Positions 1 through 6,845 of a DNA stretch of 11,343 nt are shown here, one piece after another. Within the stretch, counting starts at the first letter, position 1, and each line of letters opens with the position of its first letter. This stretch comes from Pseudomonadota bacterium. Lineage in GTDB: Bacteria > Pseudomonadota > Alphaproteobacteria > Caulobacterales > Caulobacteraceae. A model generated the notes under the pieces. It was given only the letters and a program-made list of their open reading frames with translations, had not been told where the DNA came from and did not search any database. The stretch is from positions 1 through 11,343 of the forward strand of contig JAEYUE010000007.1 of assembly GCA_023433655.1 (NCBI GenBank), in the 5' to 3' direction. A program made the position numbers and the translations under genes.

Positions 1-189
1 TCTATGAACGGGGCCGCATCCGTCACGCCGGGCTCCTTCGACGCCTTGGAGGAAGAGCTGATGGCCTTCGGCGATCAGATGGAGGCGGCCGGCTCGCTGG
101 ACCGCGCCGACGCCCTCGTGTGGGCGATCACGGCTCTGCCGGTGGATGCGCCGGACGGGGAGCGGGGGCCGAGGGTGCGGTGGGTGTGA
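1..189 (+). pseudogene. Terminase large subunit, C-terminal end only, frameshifted (phage or gene transfer agent type)
   Basis: This is the tail of a DNA-packaging ATPase/nuclease; the rest lies left of the window. From 34 onward the frame reads SFDALEEELMAFG, then GSLDRADALVWAITAL, then a short tail ending PRVRWV. The S-x-DRADALVWA-x-T-x-L block is the classic C-terminal signature of large terminases. The residues expected just before it (YERGRIRHAG, like the family's YEQGRVxH) are present, but in another frame at 3-32. One surplus base at about 30-33, in the GGGC run, separates the two frames. It could be a true inactivating mutation or a sequencing error; only ten codons are visible before the break. 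The ATG at 4 is therefore not a real start. No portal or capsid gene follows, as would be expected in an intact phage or GTA cluster, so this is probably a remnant or a truncated cluster edge. Family call firm; functional state uncertain. Confidence 0.8.
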
Positions 190-253
190 GGGGAAGGCCT
201 GCGGTTGCGCGGAGAGCAGTGTTCAACGACAAAGGCCGATGGGGGGCGAGCCA

Positions 254-1075
254 ATGAGCACAGTTGGGCGGCATGCTGGATGGATCATCTTCGGCATAGC
301 GGTAGCTTGGTGGCTGGTCGTCGTGGCTTCAGGGGCGGGGTTCAATCCCACGGGCGTTTCCTGGAGCTTCGAGCGCACCGGCCAGCTGGGCGATTCTTTC
401 GGAATAATCAGCGCAGGTATGGCCGCTGTGGCCGCCTTCTTCGCTTTCCGAACCTACCAACGGGCCGTGGCCGATAGCGTTAGGTTGGAGCGACGCGCGG
501 CTGAGCCGTCGTTCTTGAACCTAGTCGAGCGCCGATACGACGTACTCAACCGCATACGCCACATCACCATCAGCTATGATCAGACCGGTTGGCCGGCGAG
601 GCCGGTAACGACAGAATCTACTGGACAAGCTGCGCTCGACAAAATGGCGGTGTCGATTCAGACGCTGCGGCGTACCCGTCCTAGTGAGGCCGTTAAGACC
701 TTATTCGATGGCGTCATCGACAGCGCCTTTGGCCTGTCGAACCACTTTCGTTTCACATACCACATCGTCGCATACGCGGACCGCCAGTTCGGCGATCCCA
801 CTCTCTTCGGCACGAAGGCCAATCCCGCCTATCCCTACGTCAGGCTGCTTCGCGCGCAGGTGTCCGACAGCGAACTCCTGCTGATTGCCCTAAACTGCTT
901 GGTTGGCGAAGGTCATGCAAAGTTCAAGGTGCTGGTCGAGGGGTATGCCCTGCTTCACAACATGGCGGAGGAGGACATCGACATTTTTGCACTTAGAGAG
1001 GGTTTCGACGCAAAGGCCTTTGGTCTCGACGATGACGTTGGAGCTGCAAATGGTGACGCTCCGGCGGAAGACTAA
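254..1075 (+). CDS. Putative phage abortive infection membrane protein (putAbiC-like)
   Basis: A 273-residue protein with two N-terminal membrane helices (about 9-27 and 46-66) and a cytoplasmic domain. Several features resemble the putative phage abortive infection family (Pfam putAbiC): the G-x-x-GDSFGI stretch at 44-51 leading into helix 2, the basic helix after it (65-82), FLNLVE at 87-92, NHFRFTYHIV at 163-172, and above all YVRLLRAQVSDSELLLIALN at 195-214 followed by KFKVLVEGYALLHNM at 223-237. Family members are thought to stop phage spread by harming or arresting the infected cell; the biochemical activity here is unknown. I chose ATG 254 over an in-frame start at 146 because it begins right at the hydrophobic segment, follows a purine-rich GGGGGGCGAG and clears the terminase end. 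Family placement is from memory of the conserved pattern, without a search. Confidence 0.75.
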   Translation: MSTVGRHAGWIIFGIAVAWWLVVVASGAGFNPTGVSWSFERTGQLGDSFGIISAGMAAVAAFFAFRTYQRAVADSVRLERRAAEPSFLNLVERRYDVLNRIRHITISYDQTGWPARPVTTESTGQAALDKMAVSIQTLRRTRPSEAVKTLFDGVIDSAFGLSNHFRFTYHIVAYADRQFGDPTLFGTKANPAYPYVRLLRAQVSDSELLLIALNCLVGEGHAKFKVLVEGYALLHNMAEEDIDIFALREGFDAKAFGLDDDVGAANGDAPAED

Positions 1076-1098
1076 GTGGTAATGTGATCGGAGACTCC

Positions 1099-1302
1099 AT
1101 GCGCAGGAACGTTGCAGTTTTTTCGGATTCTAGTGGGACCCTAAAGATGGGCGAGTATCCGAGCCATCTGATGGGCGAGTTAGTTCATGGAATGACCGAC
1201 CAAGAACTGCTGCACCACGCTCGCACTTGGCTCGTGATGTCAGGCCGGTTGACCTCCGATGAGGCTGCAGGGCTTTACCTAGCTGTTGTTGAAGGCGGTT
1301 AA
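1099..1302 (+). CDS. Small protein of unknown function (67 aa)
   Basis: A short open frame starting 23 bases after the stop of the putAbiC-like gene, so probably in the same transcript. ATG 1099 is preceded by GGAG (1090-1093) at five bases, a good ribosome binding site; an in-frame GTG at 1084 would add five residues. The protein is mixed and soluble-looking, with no membrane helix. The second half (MTDQELLHHARTWLVMSG, then LTSDEAAGLYLAVVEGG) looks like two or three amphipathic helices. I do not recognise the family. Its position suggests an accessory or regulatory partner of the putAbiC-like gene, but it could be a chance frame. The good ribosome binding site and the close spacing are the main reasons to keep it. 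Confidence 0.5.
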   Translation: MRRNVAVFSDSSGTLKMGEYPSHLMGELVHGMTDQELLHHARTWLVMSGRLTSDEAAGLYLAVVEGG

Positions 1303-1324
1303 GGTCCTTTTTGCGGTAAGGACC
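1303..1324 (+). terminator. Weak hairpin after the 67-aa gene
   Basis: GGTCCTT (1303-1309) and AAGGACC (1318-1324) form a perfect seven-base stem with an eight-base loop, starting right after the TAA stop. The T-run lies inside the loop rather than after the stem, so this is not a textbook intrinsic terminator. It could stabilise the 3' end or act together with Rho. Confidence 0.35.
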
Positions 1325-1403
1325 AAGGCCGTAGCGTCTTCCTGATCCGGTGCTTTCCCCGTCATTTCGCTGCTCCGCCTTCGGGCCCCGGCTCTGTAGC
1401 GCC

Positions 1404-1437
1404 CAAGCTTAACACCTATCGGTGGTCGATAAGCTTG
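1404..1437. promoter_or_regulatory. Nested inverted repeat upstream of the soluble/membrane gene pair (possible operator)
   Basis: CAAGCTTA (1404-1411) and TAAGCTTG (1430-1437) are exact reverse complements separated by 18 bases. Inside the loop CACC (1413-1416) pairs with GGTG (1421-1424) around TATC. The element ends about 50 bases before the ATG at 1488, a typical place for a repressor site or a leader hairpin. A TTGACT at 1435-1440 overlaps its right arm and could be a -35 element, but no convincing -10 follows. The gap 1303-1487 holds no other gene that I can see. Confidence 0.4.
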
Positions 1438-1487
1438 ACTCTAGTGCCGGTTACCTTCCGTCTTGGGGGGATATCGGGAGGCTTGGC

Positions 1488-2492
1488 ATGGCTGCGACAC
1501 CGCGTAAGATCAAAATCCACTACAGGAGAGCCACTCTCGAAGGACCGCAGGAGGCTACGTTCAGCCTGCAACAGCGTCTGGAAAGGGTAATGAAGGGACC
1601 CTTAGGGCTCGACGCCAATCAGCGCTTGCTCAATGTCACCGACGATGGTCAACATAAAGCCTGCCTGAATTACCACGAGCTCGGTGCAGCATTCGTCGCC
1701 GATGTAATGCACCTAGATGGCCGCACCGCTCTACCGTTATGGCTAACGCCGAAATCGCCGCAGCCTGTCGCGGATATTGTTCCACGAGAGCTCAAGGATG
1801 ATGAGGCATCGCTGGGAGAACCCCTTTACCTGCTCGTGCAGGGCAATCATGTCGCCGCCATCGAGCGCATGGGATTTCGAGCTACAACGCTGCAATCCTA
1901 TTTGAATGCGCTCCTTAAGCGTGCCGGAGAGCTTGAGGACGGCGGAAATTGGCGTTTGGCGCCCAAGATCGAGACGACCGGTCTCGACCAGCTCTCTGGA
2001 GCGATCAAGAAGATCACATTCCGACCGAACGCTGCTTTGGTCGGGGATGCGCCGAGCACGCTGACGGAAGCAACTAAAGGCAGGCCTGTCTCACGGCGGT
2101 TCGGGGAATTTGTCGCTCAAGGCCGCAAGGTGATCGACATGGCTGTTGCAGCAGGTGCCGACGAGGCAAAGCTCGAAACGCTCCAGGCAAAGCTCAGCAA
2201 TGATCTGGCCCTTAAGGCTCGCTTGGAGATCAGCGTCGCCAGCGTCCGACGAAAAACCACTGCAGTTATCGACGCGGGGGCCGTTGAGCAGGCCTTCGCC
2301 GACCTTACCTCTCAAGGAGACGTCCTTCTGACGTCAGAGGATGGGAGAACGAACGGGAAACTGATACAGTTGGTCCATACGACGGAAGTGCTTGAGACTG
2401 GCGGGCTCATTGACTGGCAGCACGCCACCCAGGCCCTAGTGTCCGCCTTGCATGCTTGGGCGGCGAAAGGATCCATAGACCTCTCCGAATGA
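1488..2492 (+). CDS. Soluble protein of unknown function, first gene of a coupled pair with a membrane protein
   Basis: A 334-residue protein with no signal peptide or membrane helix. ATG 1488 is preceded by GGGAGG (1476-1481) at six bases, a much better start than the in-frame GTG at 1422, which lies inside an inverted repeat. Visible segments: a basic N-terminal strand KIKIHYRRA (7-15); a central hydrophobic strand G-x-PLYLLVQGNHVAAI (110-125) followed by a TLQSYLNALLKRAG helix (134-147); a helical, charged stretch (about 200-262); and a C-terminal region with a DVLLTSEDGR turn (278-287) and GGLIDWQHATQALVSAL (305-321). The order of short N-terminal strand, GNHVAxI strand, YLNxLL helix and C-terminal domain reminds me of DUF4747/DUF6731-type phage-exclusion proteins. 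That is an impression, not an assignment. Its ATGA overlap with the next gene implies a joint function, probably a sensor or regulator of the membrane partner. Confidence 0.7.
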   Translation: MAATPRKIKIHYRRATLEGPQEATFSLQQRLERVMKGPLGLDANQRLLNVTDDGQHKACLNYHELGAAFVADVMHLDGRTALPLWLTPKSPQPVADIVPRELKDDEASLGEPLYLLVQGNHVAAIERMGFRATTLQSYLNALLKRAGELEDGGNWRLAPKIETTGLDQLSGAIKKITFRPNAALVGDAPSTLTEATKGRPVSRRFGEFVAQGRKVIDMAVAAGADEAKLETLQAKLSNDLALKARLEISVASVRRKTTAVIDAGAVEQAFADLTSQGDVLLTSEDGRTNGKLIQLVHTTEVLETGGLIDWQHATQALVSALHAWAAKGSIDLSE

Positions 2493-3061
2493 ACGCGCTC
2501 GTCCGGACATTTCTTGCATTTGCAGTAGGTGCGACACTGCTTGTGACGGCACCACGGACGGGCGTGATCGGGGCCAGTCAAGAAATCATCAGCTTCCTGT
2601 CGTTGCTCATGGCAGGCCTTCTGCCCGCCATGGTGATCACAGCAACCGTTCTTCGCGGAGAGAGTTTCTCCGTCGTACGCCTCGAACGATACGGTCGTGC
2701 ATTGAGGGCGCAACTGGGATTTTGGGCCCTCTTATTTGTTATGGCGGCGTGCGCCACAGTTGGCGTGATAGGTGCCAAAATCGCGTCCACCAACGACCTC
2801 CCGCAGTCCTATCTGCTGTGGACGCTCCCAGTCCAATCGCACGATATCCAGACGTTCTACGTGGGTGTTGCCGGCGGCTTCATAGGGGTGATCGTTCAGC
2901 GCCTTTGGGCGGCGTACGAGGGGCTTCTGTCGCTCCTCGACTTGAACGTGAAGATGGCGCTTGGTGCAGCACGAAGTAATGATCAACGTCGCGTTGAGGC
3001 TCTGTCTGAGCAAGTGGAACGCGCGCGGGGACCCGAATACTCCCGGAGAGACGCTGCGTAG
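2489..3061 (+). CDS. Four-helix membrane protein, second gene of the coupled pair
   Basis: A 190-residue protein with four likely transmembrane helices at about 4-21, 32-54, 75-98 and 122-141. A basic loop lies between helices 2 and 3 (RGESFSVVRLERYGRALRAQ), and a charged cytoplasmic tail runs from about 150 (QRRVEALSEQVERAR). The ATG at 2489 overlaps the stop of the upstream gene as ATGA, which implies translational coupling; the longer in-frame TTG at 2456 would run back into that gene. I do not recognise the family. Soluble-plus-four-helix pairs are seen in some defence systems (the Kiwa pair KwaA/KwaB is one), but gene order and visible motifs give no basis for calling this Kiwa. A membrane effector or pore role is inference from topology and neighbours. 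The stop lies 26 bases from the convergent end of pccA. Confidence 0.7.
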   Translation: MNALVRTFLAFAVGATLLVTAPRTGVIGASQEIISFLSLLMAGLLPAMVITATVLRGESFSVVRLERYGRALRAQLGFWALLFVMAACATVGVIGAKIASTNDLPQSYLLWTLPVQSHDIQTFYVGVAGGFIGVIVQRLWAAYEGLLSLLDLNVKMALGAARSNDQRRVEALSEQVERARGPEYSRRDAA

Positions 3062-3077
3062 CGGAGAAGCTCCGCTG
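3059..3077. terminator. Short hairpin between convergent genes
   Basis: AGCGGAG (3060-3066) and CTCCGCT (3070-3076) form a seven-base stem with a three-base loop across the stop of the membrane protein gene, in the 26-base gap before the end of pccA. There is no T-run on either side, so any terminator role is weak. Confidence 0.3.
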
Positions 3078-3087
3078 CCCGCCGCCC

Positions 3088-5073
3088 CTACTCGAACTCC
3101 ACCAGCACATCGTCCGCCGCCACCGGGTCTCCCGCCTTCGCCGAGACCGCCTTCACCACGCCGTCGCGCTCGGCCTTGAGGATGTTCTGCATCTTCATGG
3201 CCTCGATGATGGCGACGGTCTCGCCGGCCTTGACCTCCTGGCCGGGTTCGACCGGGATGGCGACGACCAGGCCCGGCATGGGGGAGAGGACCAGTTTGGA
3301 GGTGTCGGCGGCCTGTTTCTCGGGCAGGCGGGCGTAGAGGGCGGCGACGGCGGGGGTGAGGACGCGGACGCGGGCCCGGGCGGCGCGGTGGCGGATGACG
3401 AAGCCGTCGGGGGCGCGGGCGACCTCGGCCGTGAAGGGTTCGCCGTCGAGGACGGCGCGGAACTGGGCCAGGCCGGGGCGCCAGTCGATGTCGGACAGGC
3501 GGACCGGCTCGGGATGGCCGTCCAGCGACAGGGTCAGGGCCTCGTCGTCGTCGTAGGACAGGGCCACGGGGAAGGGGGCGGCGTCGACCAGCACGCGCCA
3601 CTCGGTGCGGTCGGACGGGTCGCCGGCCTGTTCCGAGAGGATCTCGTGCATGGCCATGGCGGCGGCGACCATGATGCGGGCCTGGGCCGGGGAGGGCGGC
3701 AGGCCGTGGAAGCCGTCGGGGAATTCGTCCTTGATGTAGCTGGTCGAGAGGGCGCCGTCGCGGAAGCGCGGCTGGTCCATCACCGCCGCCAGGAAGGGCA
3801 CGTTGTGGCCGAGGCCGGCCAGGTGGGTGTCCTCAAGGGCGCGGGCCATGCCCTCGACCGCCTCGGCCCGGGTCGGGGCCCAGGCGCACAGCTTGGCGAT
3901 CATCGGGTCGTAGAACATCGAGATCTCGTCGCCCTCGCGGACGCCCGAGTCGTTGCGCACGGTGTAGCCGTCGGCGTGCAGGCCCTCCTCCGGCTGCTCG
4001 TAGCGGACCAGCCGCCCGATGCTGGGCAGGAACCCCCGGTACGGATCCTCCGCATAGATCCGGCTCTCGATGGCCCAGCCGTCGATGCTCAGCTCGTCCT
4101 GCTGGAAGGCGAGGCGTTCGCCCCACGCCGACCGGATCATCTGCTCCACCAGATCGACCCCCGTGATCAGCTCCGTCACCGGATGCTCCACCTGCAGCCT
4201 GGTGTTCATCTCGAGGAACCAGAAGTTGCGATTCTGGTCTGCTACAAACTCTACCGTGCCAGCGGAGTCGTAGTTGACAGCGCGGGCGAGGGCGACGGCC
4301 TGGGCGCCCATGGCGGCGCGGGTGGCCTCGTCGAGCAGCGGGGAGGGGGCCTCCTCGATGACCTTCTGGTTGCGGCGCTGGATCGAGCATTCGCGCTCGA
4401 ACAGGTGGACCACATTGCCGTGCTTGTCGCCCAGCACCTGGATCTCGATGTGGCGGGGATCGACGATGAATTTCTCGAGGAAGACGCGGTCGTCGCCGAA
4501 GGCGTTGAGCGCCTCGGCCTTCACGGCGGCGAAGCCCTCGGCCATGTCGTCGTCGGAATGGGCGACGCGGATGCCCTTGCCGCCGCCGCCGGCGGACGCC
4601 TTGATCATCACCGGATAGCCGATCTCGCGGGCGATGCGGACCGCCTCGTCGGTCGACTCGATCAGGCCCATGTGGCCCGGGACGGTGGAGACGCCGGACT
4701 CGGCGGCGAAGCGCTTGGAGGTGATCTTGTCGCCCATGGCCTCGATGGCCTCGGGATTGGGGCCGATGAAGGCGATGCCCTCGTCACGCAGGCGGCGGGC
4801 GAAGCCGGCGTTTTCCGAAAGGAAGCCGAAGCCGGGGTGGACGGCCTCGGCGCCGGTCTGGCGCACGGCCTCCACGATGCGGTCGGCGAGCAGGTAGGAC
4901 TGGTTGGCGGGGGCGGGTCCGATGAGGACGGCCTCGTCGGCCATTTCCACGGCCAGCGAACCGGCGTCCGCCTCCGAGTAAACCTGAACCGTGGCGATGC
5001 CCATCTTGCGGCAGGTCTTGATGATGCGGACGGCGATCTCGCCGCGGTTGGCGATCAGGATCTTCTTGAACAT
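3088..5073 (-). CDS. pccA: Propionyl-CoA carboxylase, biotin-containing alpha subunit
   Basis: A 661-residue biotin-dependent carboxylase subunit. With the beta subunit (not in this window) it would convert propionyl-CoA, bicarbonate and ATP to methylmalonyl-CoA, feeding odd-chain fatty acid and branched amino acid carbon into the TCA cycle. Order of parts: biotin carboxylase N-domain starting KKILIANRGEIAVRI; ATP-grasp with glycine-rich AGGGGKG (161-167), ERECSIQRR (226-234) and EMNTRLQVEHPV (288-299); C-domain with AIESRIYAEDP; a linker/BT region (about 500-580); and a C-terminal biotinyl domain with EAMKM, the biotinylated lysine being about Lys627, 35 residues from the end. Length and the DTSKLVLSPMPGLVV lead-in fit PccA better than the methylcrotonyl or geranyl enzymes, though substrate cannot be proved here. 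ATG 5073 begins the conserved MFKKILIANRG; the 40-residue upstream extension is not conserved-looking. Divergent from the S41 peptidase gene. Confidence 0.93.
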   Translation of the reverse strand: MFKKILIANRGEIAVRIIKTCRKMGIATVQVYSEADAGSLAVEMADEAVLIGPAPANQSYLLADRIVEAVRQTGAEAVHPGFGFLSENAGFARRLRDEGIAFIGPNPEAIEAMGDKITSKRFAAESGVSTVPGHMGLIESTDEAVRIAREIGYPVMIKASAGGGGKGIRVAHSDDDMAEGFAAVKAEALNAFGDDRVFLEKFIVDPRHIEIQVLGDKHGNVVHLFERECSIQRRNQKVIEEAPSPLLDEATRAAMGAQAVALARAVNYDSAGTVEFVADQNRNFWFLEMNTRLQVEHPVTELITGVDLVEQMIRSAWGERLAFQQDELSIDGWAIESRIYAEDPYRGFLPSIGRLVRYEQPEEGLHADGYTVRNDSGVREGDEISMFYDPMIAKLCAWAPTRAEAVEGMARALEDTHLAGLGHNVPFLAAVMDQPRFRDGALSTSYIKDEFPDGFHGLPPSPAQARIMVAAAMAMHEILSEQAGDPSDRTEWRVLVDAAPFPVALSYDDDEALTLSLDGHPEPVRLSDIDWRPGLAQFRAVLDGEPFTAEVARAPDGFVIRHRAARARVRVLTPAVAALYARLPEKQAADTSKLVLSPMPGLVVAIPVEPGQEVKAGETVAIIEAMKMQNILKAERDGVVKAVSAKAGDPVAADDVLVEFE

Positions 5074-5258
5074 GCGTATCCGGACTCTGAAGCAAACGTG
5101 ACCGCCGCGTGAGGCAGCCGCCCCGATTAGGCCGCGATCCGGGGCGAGTAAACCGACGGGGGCGTTCATCCGGACGGGGTGCGGGGTTGGCAAGCCCGGC
5201 CTGTATGGGGTTTAACGCTGCCCGTTTCCCGTTCCACGGCCCCGGAGCCCGACTCTTG
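5074..5258. promoter_or_regulatory. Divergent intergenic region between pccA and the S41 peptidase gene
   Basis: These 185 bases must carry both promoters. On the plus strand TTGGCA (5187-5192) is followed after 11 bases by TATGGG (5204-5209), a possible sigma-70-like pair about 50 bases before the peptidase start. On the minus strand the best I see is a CTAATC-type -10 near 5125-5130. Neither is strong, and I see no clear operator. Confidence 0.4.
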
Positions 5259-6752
5259 ATGTCCCGTATCCTCCCTGTCGCCGCCACCGCCGCCCTGACG
5301 CTGGCGCTGACCGCCGGCTCCGCCTCGGCGCAGAATTTCCAGGCCCTGGCGCGCCAGGACCTTCAGGCCGCCCACGACGCGCTGGCCGCCAACCATCCGG
5401 CGCCGGTCGTGCCGGGCCAGGCCGGCGACACCTTCAGCAGCTGGCTGGACAGCGGCCTGCAGCAGGCCCTGTCGATGGTCGGCCAGTCGAACAGCGGCTC
5501 GAGCCACGCCTATCTGCTGCGTTACTACGCCGCCGGCTTCCGCGACTCGAACATCGTCATCCGCCCCAGCTACGAGACCTCGGCCGACCGCTTCAAGGCG
5601 ACCAGCTGGCCGGGCCTGGCGACGGGCTGGCGCGACGGCCAGTATGTGGTGACCTATGTGCAGCAGGGCGTGCGCGGCCTGCCGCCGGTCGGCGCCGTGG
5701 TCACCGAGTGCAACCTGACCCCGATCGAGGAATATTCCCGCACCAAGCTGGACCTGTGGGAAGGCGACCTGAACACCGAGGCCGGCCGCATCACCACCGC
5801 GCCCTATCTGCTGTGGAACCGCAACAACCCCTATGCCGGCGGCACGCCCTCGACCTGCAAGTTCAAGGTCGGCAACCGCCGTCCGCGCGACTATGACCTG
5901 AAGCCCGTGCCGGTGGTCCCCGCCAATCTCGAGGCCGCCTACCGCGCCACCCTGTACACGCCGGGCCCGACGCCGCTGTCGATCGAGACCGTCAACGGCC
6001 GGCCGTGGATCAACGTCCACTCCTTCGCCGACGACGCCGGCTGGGACGCCTTCAACGCCCAGCTGCAGGGCCAGCTGGCCGCGATCCAGGGCCCGCAGGG
6101 CTTCGTGCTCGACCTGCGCGGCGGCAGCGGCTCCTCGAACCTCGGCTCGACGGCGCGCGGCTACGGGGTGCTGAACCGCATCTGGACCTCGGAATTCACC
6201 CAGAGCCGCCAGCCGACCGGCGGCGACTTCACCTATCGGGCCACGCCGGAGAATCGCCAGTGGTACGCCGATGTGATCGGGCGGATGAAGCAGGACGCCC
6301 GTTTCGTCTATGAGGCGCCCGAGGTGATCGCCCAGACCGAGGCCGTTCTTGCCGCCTTCGACGAAGCCATCGCCGCCGGCCAGCCCAGCTTCACCCAGCC
6401 GGCGCCGGCCACGGCCGCCGATCCGAACGCGGCCAATCCGGTGCAGGGCCCGGTCATCGTGCTGGTCGACGCGGGCTGCTCGGGCGGTTGCCTCGACACG
6501 CTCGACCTCGTCAGCCGCCTGCCGAACGTGCGCATCGCCGGTTCGACCACGGCGGCCGACTCGATCTTCATCGAGCAGACCGTCCAGCGCCTGCCGTCGA
6601 CCTATGCCGACCTGAGCTACGGCCACAAGGCGTGGACCTCGCGCCAGCGCGGCAACAACCAGCCGTTCATCCCGGAGCCGGGCCTGACCTATACGGGCAA
6701 CCCGGTCGACGAGAACGCGGTGCGCGCCTGGGTCGGGTCGCTGTTCCAGTAG
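5259..6752 (+). CDS. Secreted S41-family peptidase
   Basis: A 497-residue exported protein. The N-terminus is a textbook signal peptide: MSR, a hydrophobic alanine/leucine run, then ASA before Gln25. The mature part starts with a helical region rich in Ala/Gln (25-100) typical of the S41 N-terminal bundle. GFVLDLRGGSG (about 281-291) is the family's core strand and loop (usually LDLRGNxGG). IVLVDAGCSGG places the likely nucleophile at Ser408, where the family has a Ser in LVNxxTxSA-like context. Here the Ser is flanked by cysteines (CSGGC), which is unusual. The following IAGSTTAADSIFIE matches the substrate-proximal strand. No PDZ domain is evident, so this is not a standard C-terminal processing protease; substrate unknown. 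ATG 5259 directly begins the signal peptide, with GGAG at 5244-5247; longer in-frame starts would add an uncharacteristic Arg/Gly-rich leader. A strong terminator follows. Confidence 0.85.
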   Translation: MSRILPVAATAALTLALTAGSASAQNFQALARQDLQAAHDALAANHPAPVVPGQAGDTFSSWLDSGLQQALSMVGQSNSGSSHAYLLRYYAAGFRDSNIVIRPSYETSADRFKATSWPGLATGWRDGQYVVTYVQQGVRGLPPVGAVVTECNLTPIEEYSRTKLDLWEGDLNTEAGRITTAPYLLWNRNNPYAGGTPSTCKFKVGNRRPRDYDLKPVPVVPANLEAAYRATLYTPGPTPLSIETVNGRPWINVHSFADDAGWDAFNAQLQGQLAAIQGPQGFVLDLRGGSGSSNLGSTARGYGVLNRIWTSEFTQSRQPTGGDFTYRATPENRQWYADVIGRMKQDARFVYEAPEVIAQTEAVLAAFDEAIAAGQPSFTQPAPATAADPNAANPVQGPVIVLVDAGCSGGCLDTLDLVSRLPNVRIAGSTTAADSIFIEQTVQRLPSTYADLSYGHKAWTSRQRGNNQPFIPEPGLTYTGNPVDENAVRAWVGSLFQ

Positions 6753-6797
6753 ATCGACCGCTCCGCGCGACCTGAGCGCGCGGGCCGCTGAAAGACC

Positions 6798-6840
6798 GGG
6801 CCGGACGGGGTGGAAGCCGCGTCCGGCCCTTCCTATTTCT
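6798..6840 (+). terminator. Intrinsic terminator after the S41 peptidase gene
   Basis: GGGCCGGACG (6798-6807) pairs perfectly with CGTCCGGCCC (6820-6829) around a 12-base loop, and TTCCTATTTCT follows. A second, weaker stem lies just upstream (6763-6769 with 6777-6783). It ends transcription of the peptidase gene, only a few bases before msrB. Confidence 0.75.
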
Positions 6841-6845
6841 GGTTC

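Larger units (their letters stand above)
190..3061 (+). other. Low-GC accessory patch, probable defence island
   Basis: Four plus-strand genes lie between the broken terminase end and pccA. GC counted in single 60-base lines is 58% at 661-720 and 52% at 1621-1680, against 73% at 4561-4620 in pccA. Codons such as ttg, tta, aat, gtt and cta are frequent here and rare in the flanking genes. One gene is a recognisable putative phage abortive-infection protein. Two others form a coupled soluble/membrane pair, a common layout for anti-phage modules. No recombinase, transposase or terminal repeat is visible, so the edges are inferred from composition and gene content only. Confidence 0.55.

Noticed and set aside
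4..189. ATG at 4 as the start of a complete 61-residue protein
   Set aside because: The preceding frame carries the conserved terminase residues; this ATG is internal to a frameshifted terminase tail.
2489..3061. Kiwa (KwaA/KwaB) identity for the coupled pair
   Set aside because: Only the general layout fits. Gene order is reversed and I see no motif that I can tie to KwaB.
2732..3601. Minus-strand open frame of 289 codons
   Set aside because: It overlaps pccA in another frame and the membrane protein gene antisense; extreme Arg/Pro content marks it as a shadow frame.
3388..5112. Long plus-strand open frame of 574 codons opposite pccA
   Set aside because: It is antisense to a certain gene, is rich in Gly/Asp/His/Val as expected from the complement of high-GC codons, and shows no motif.
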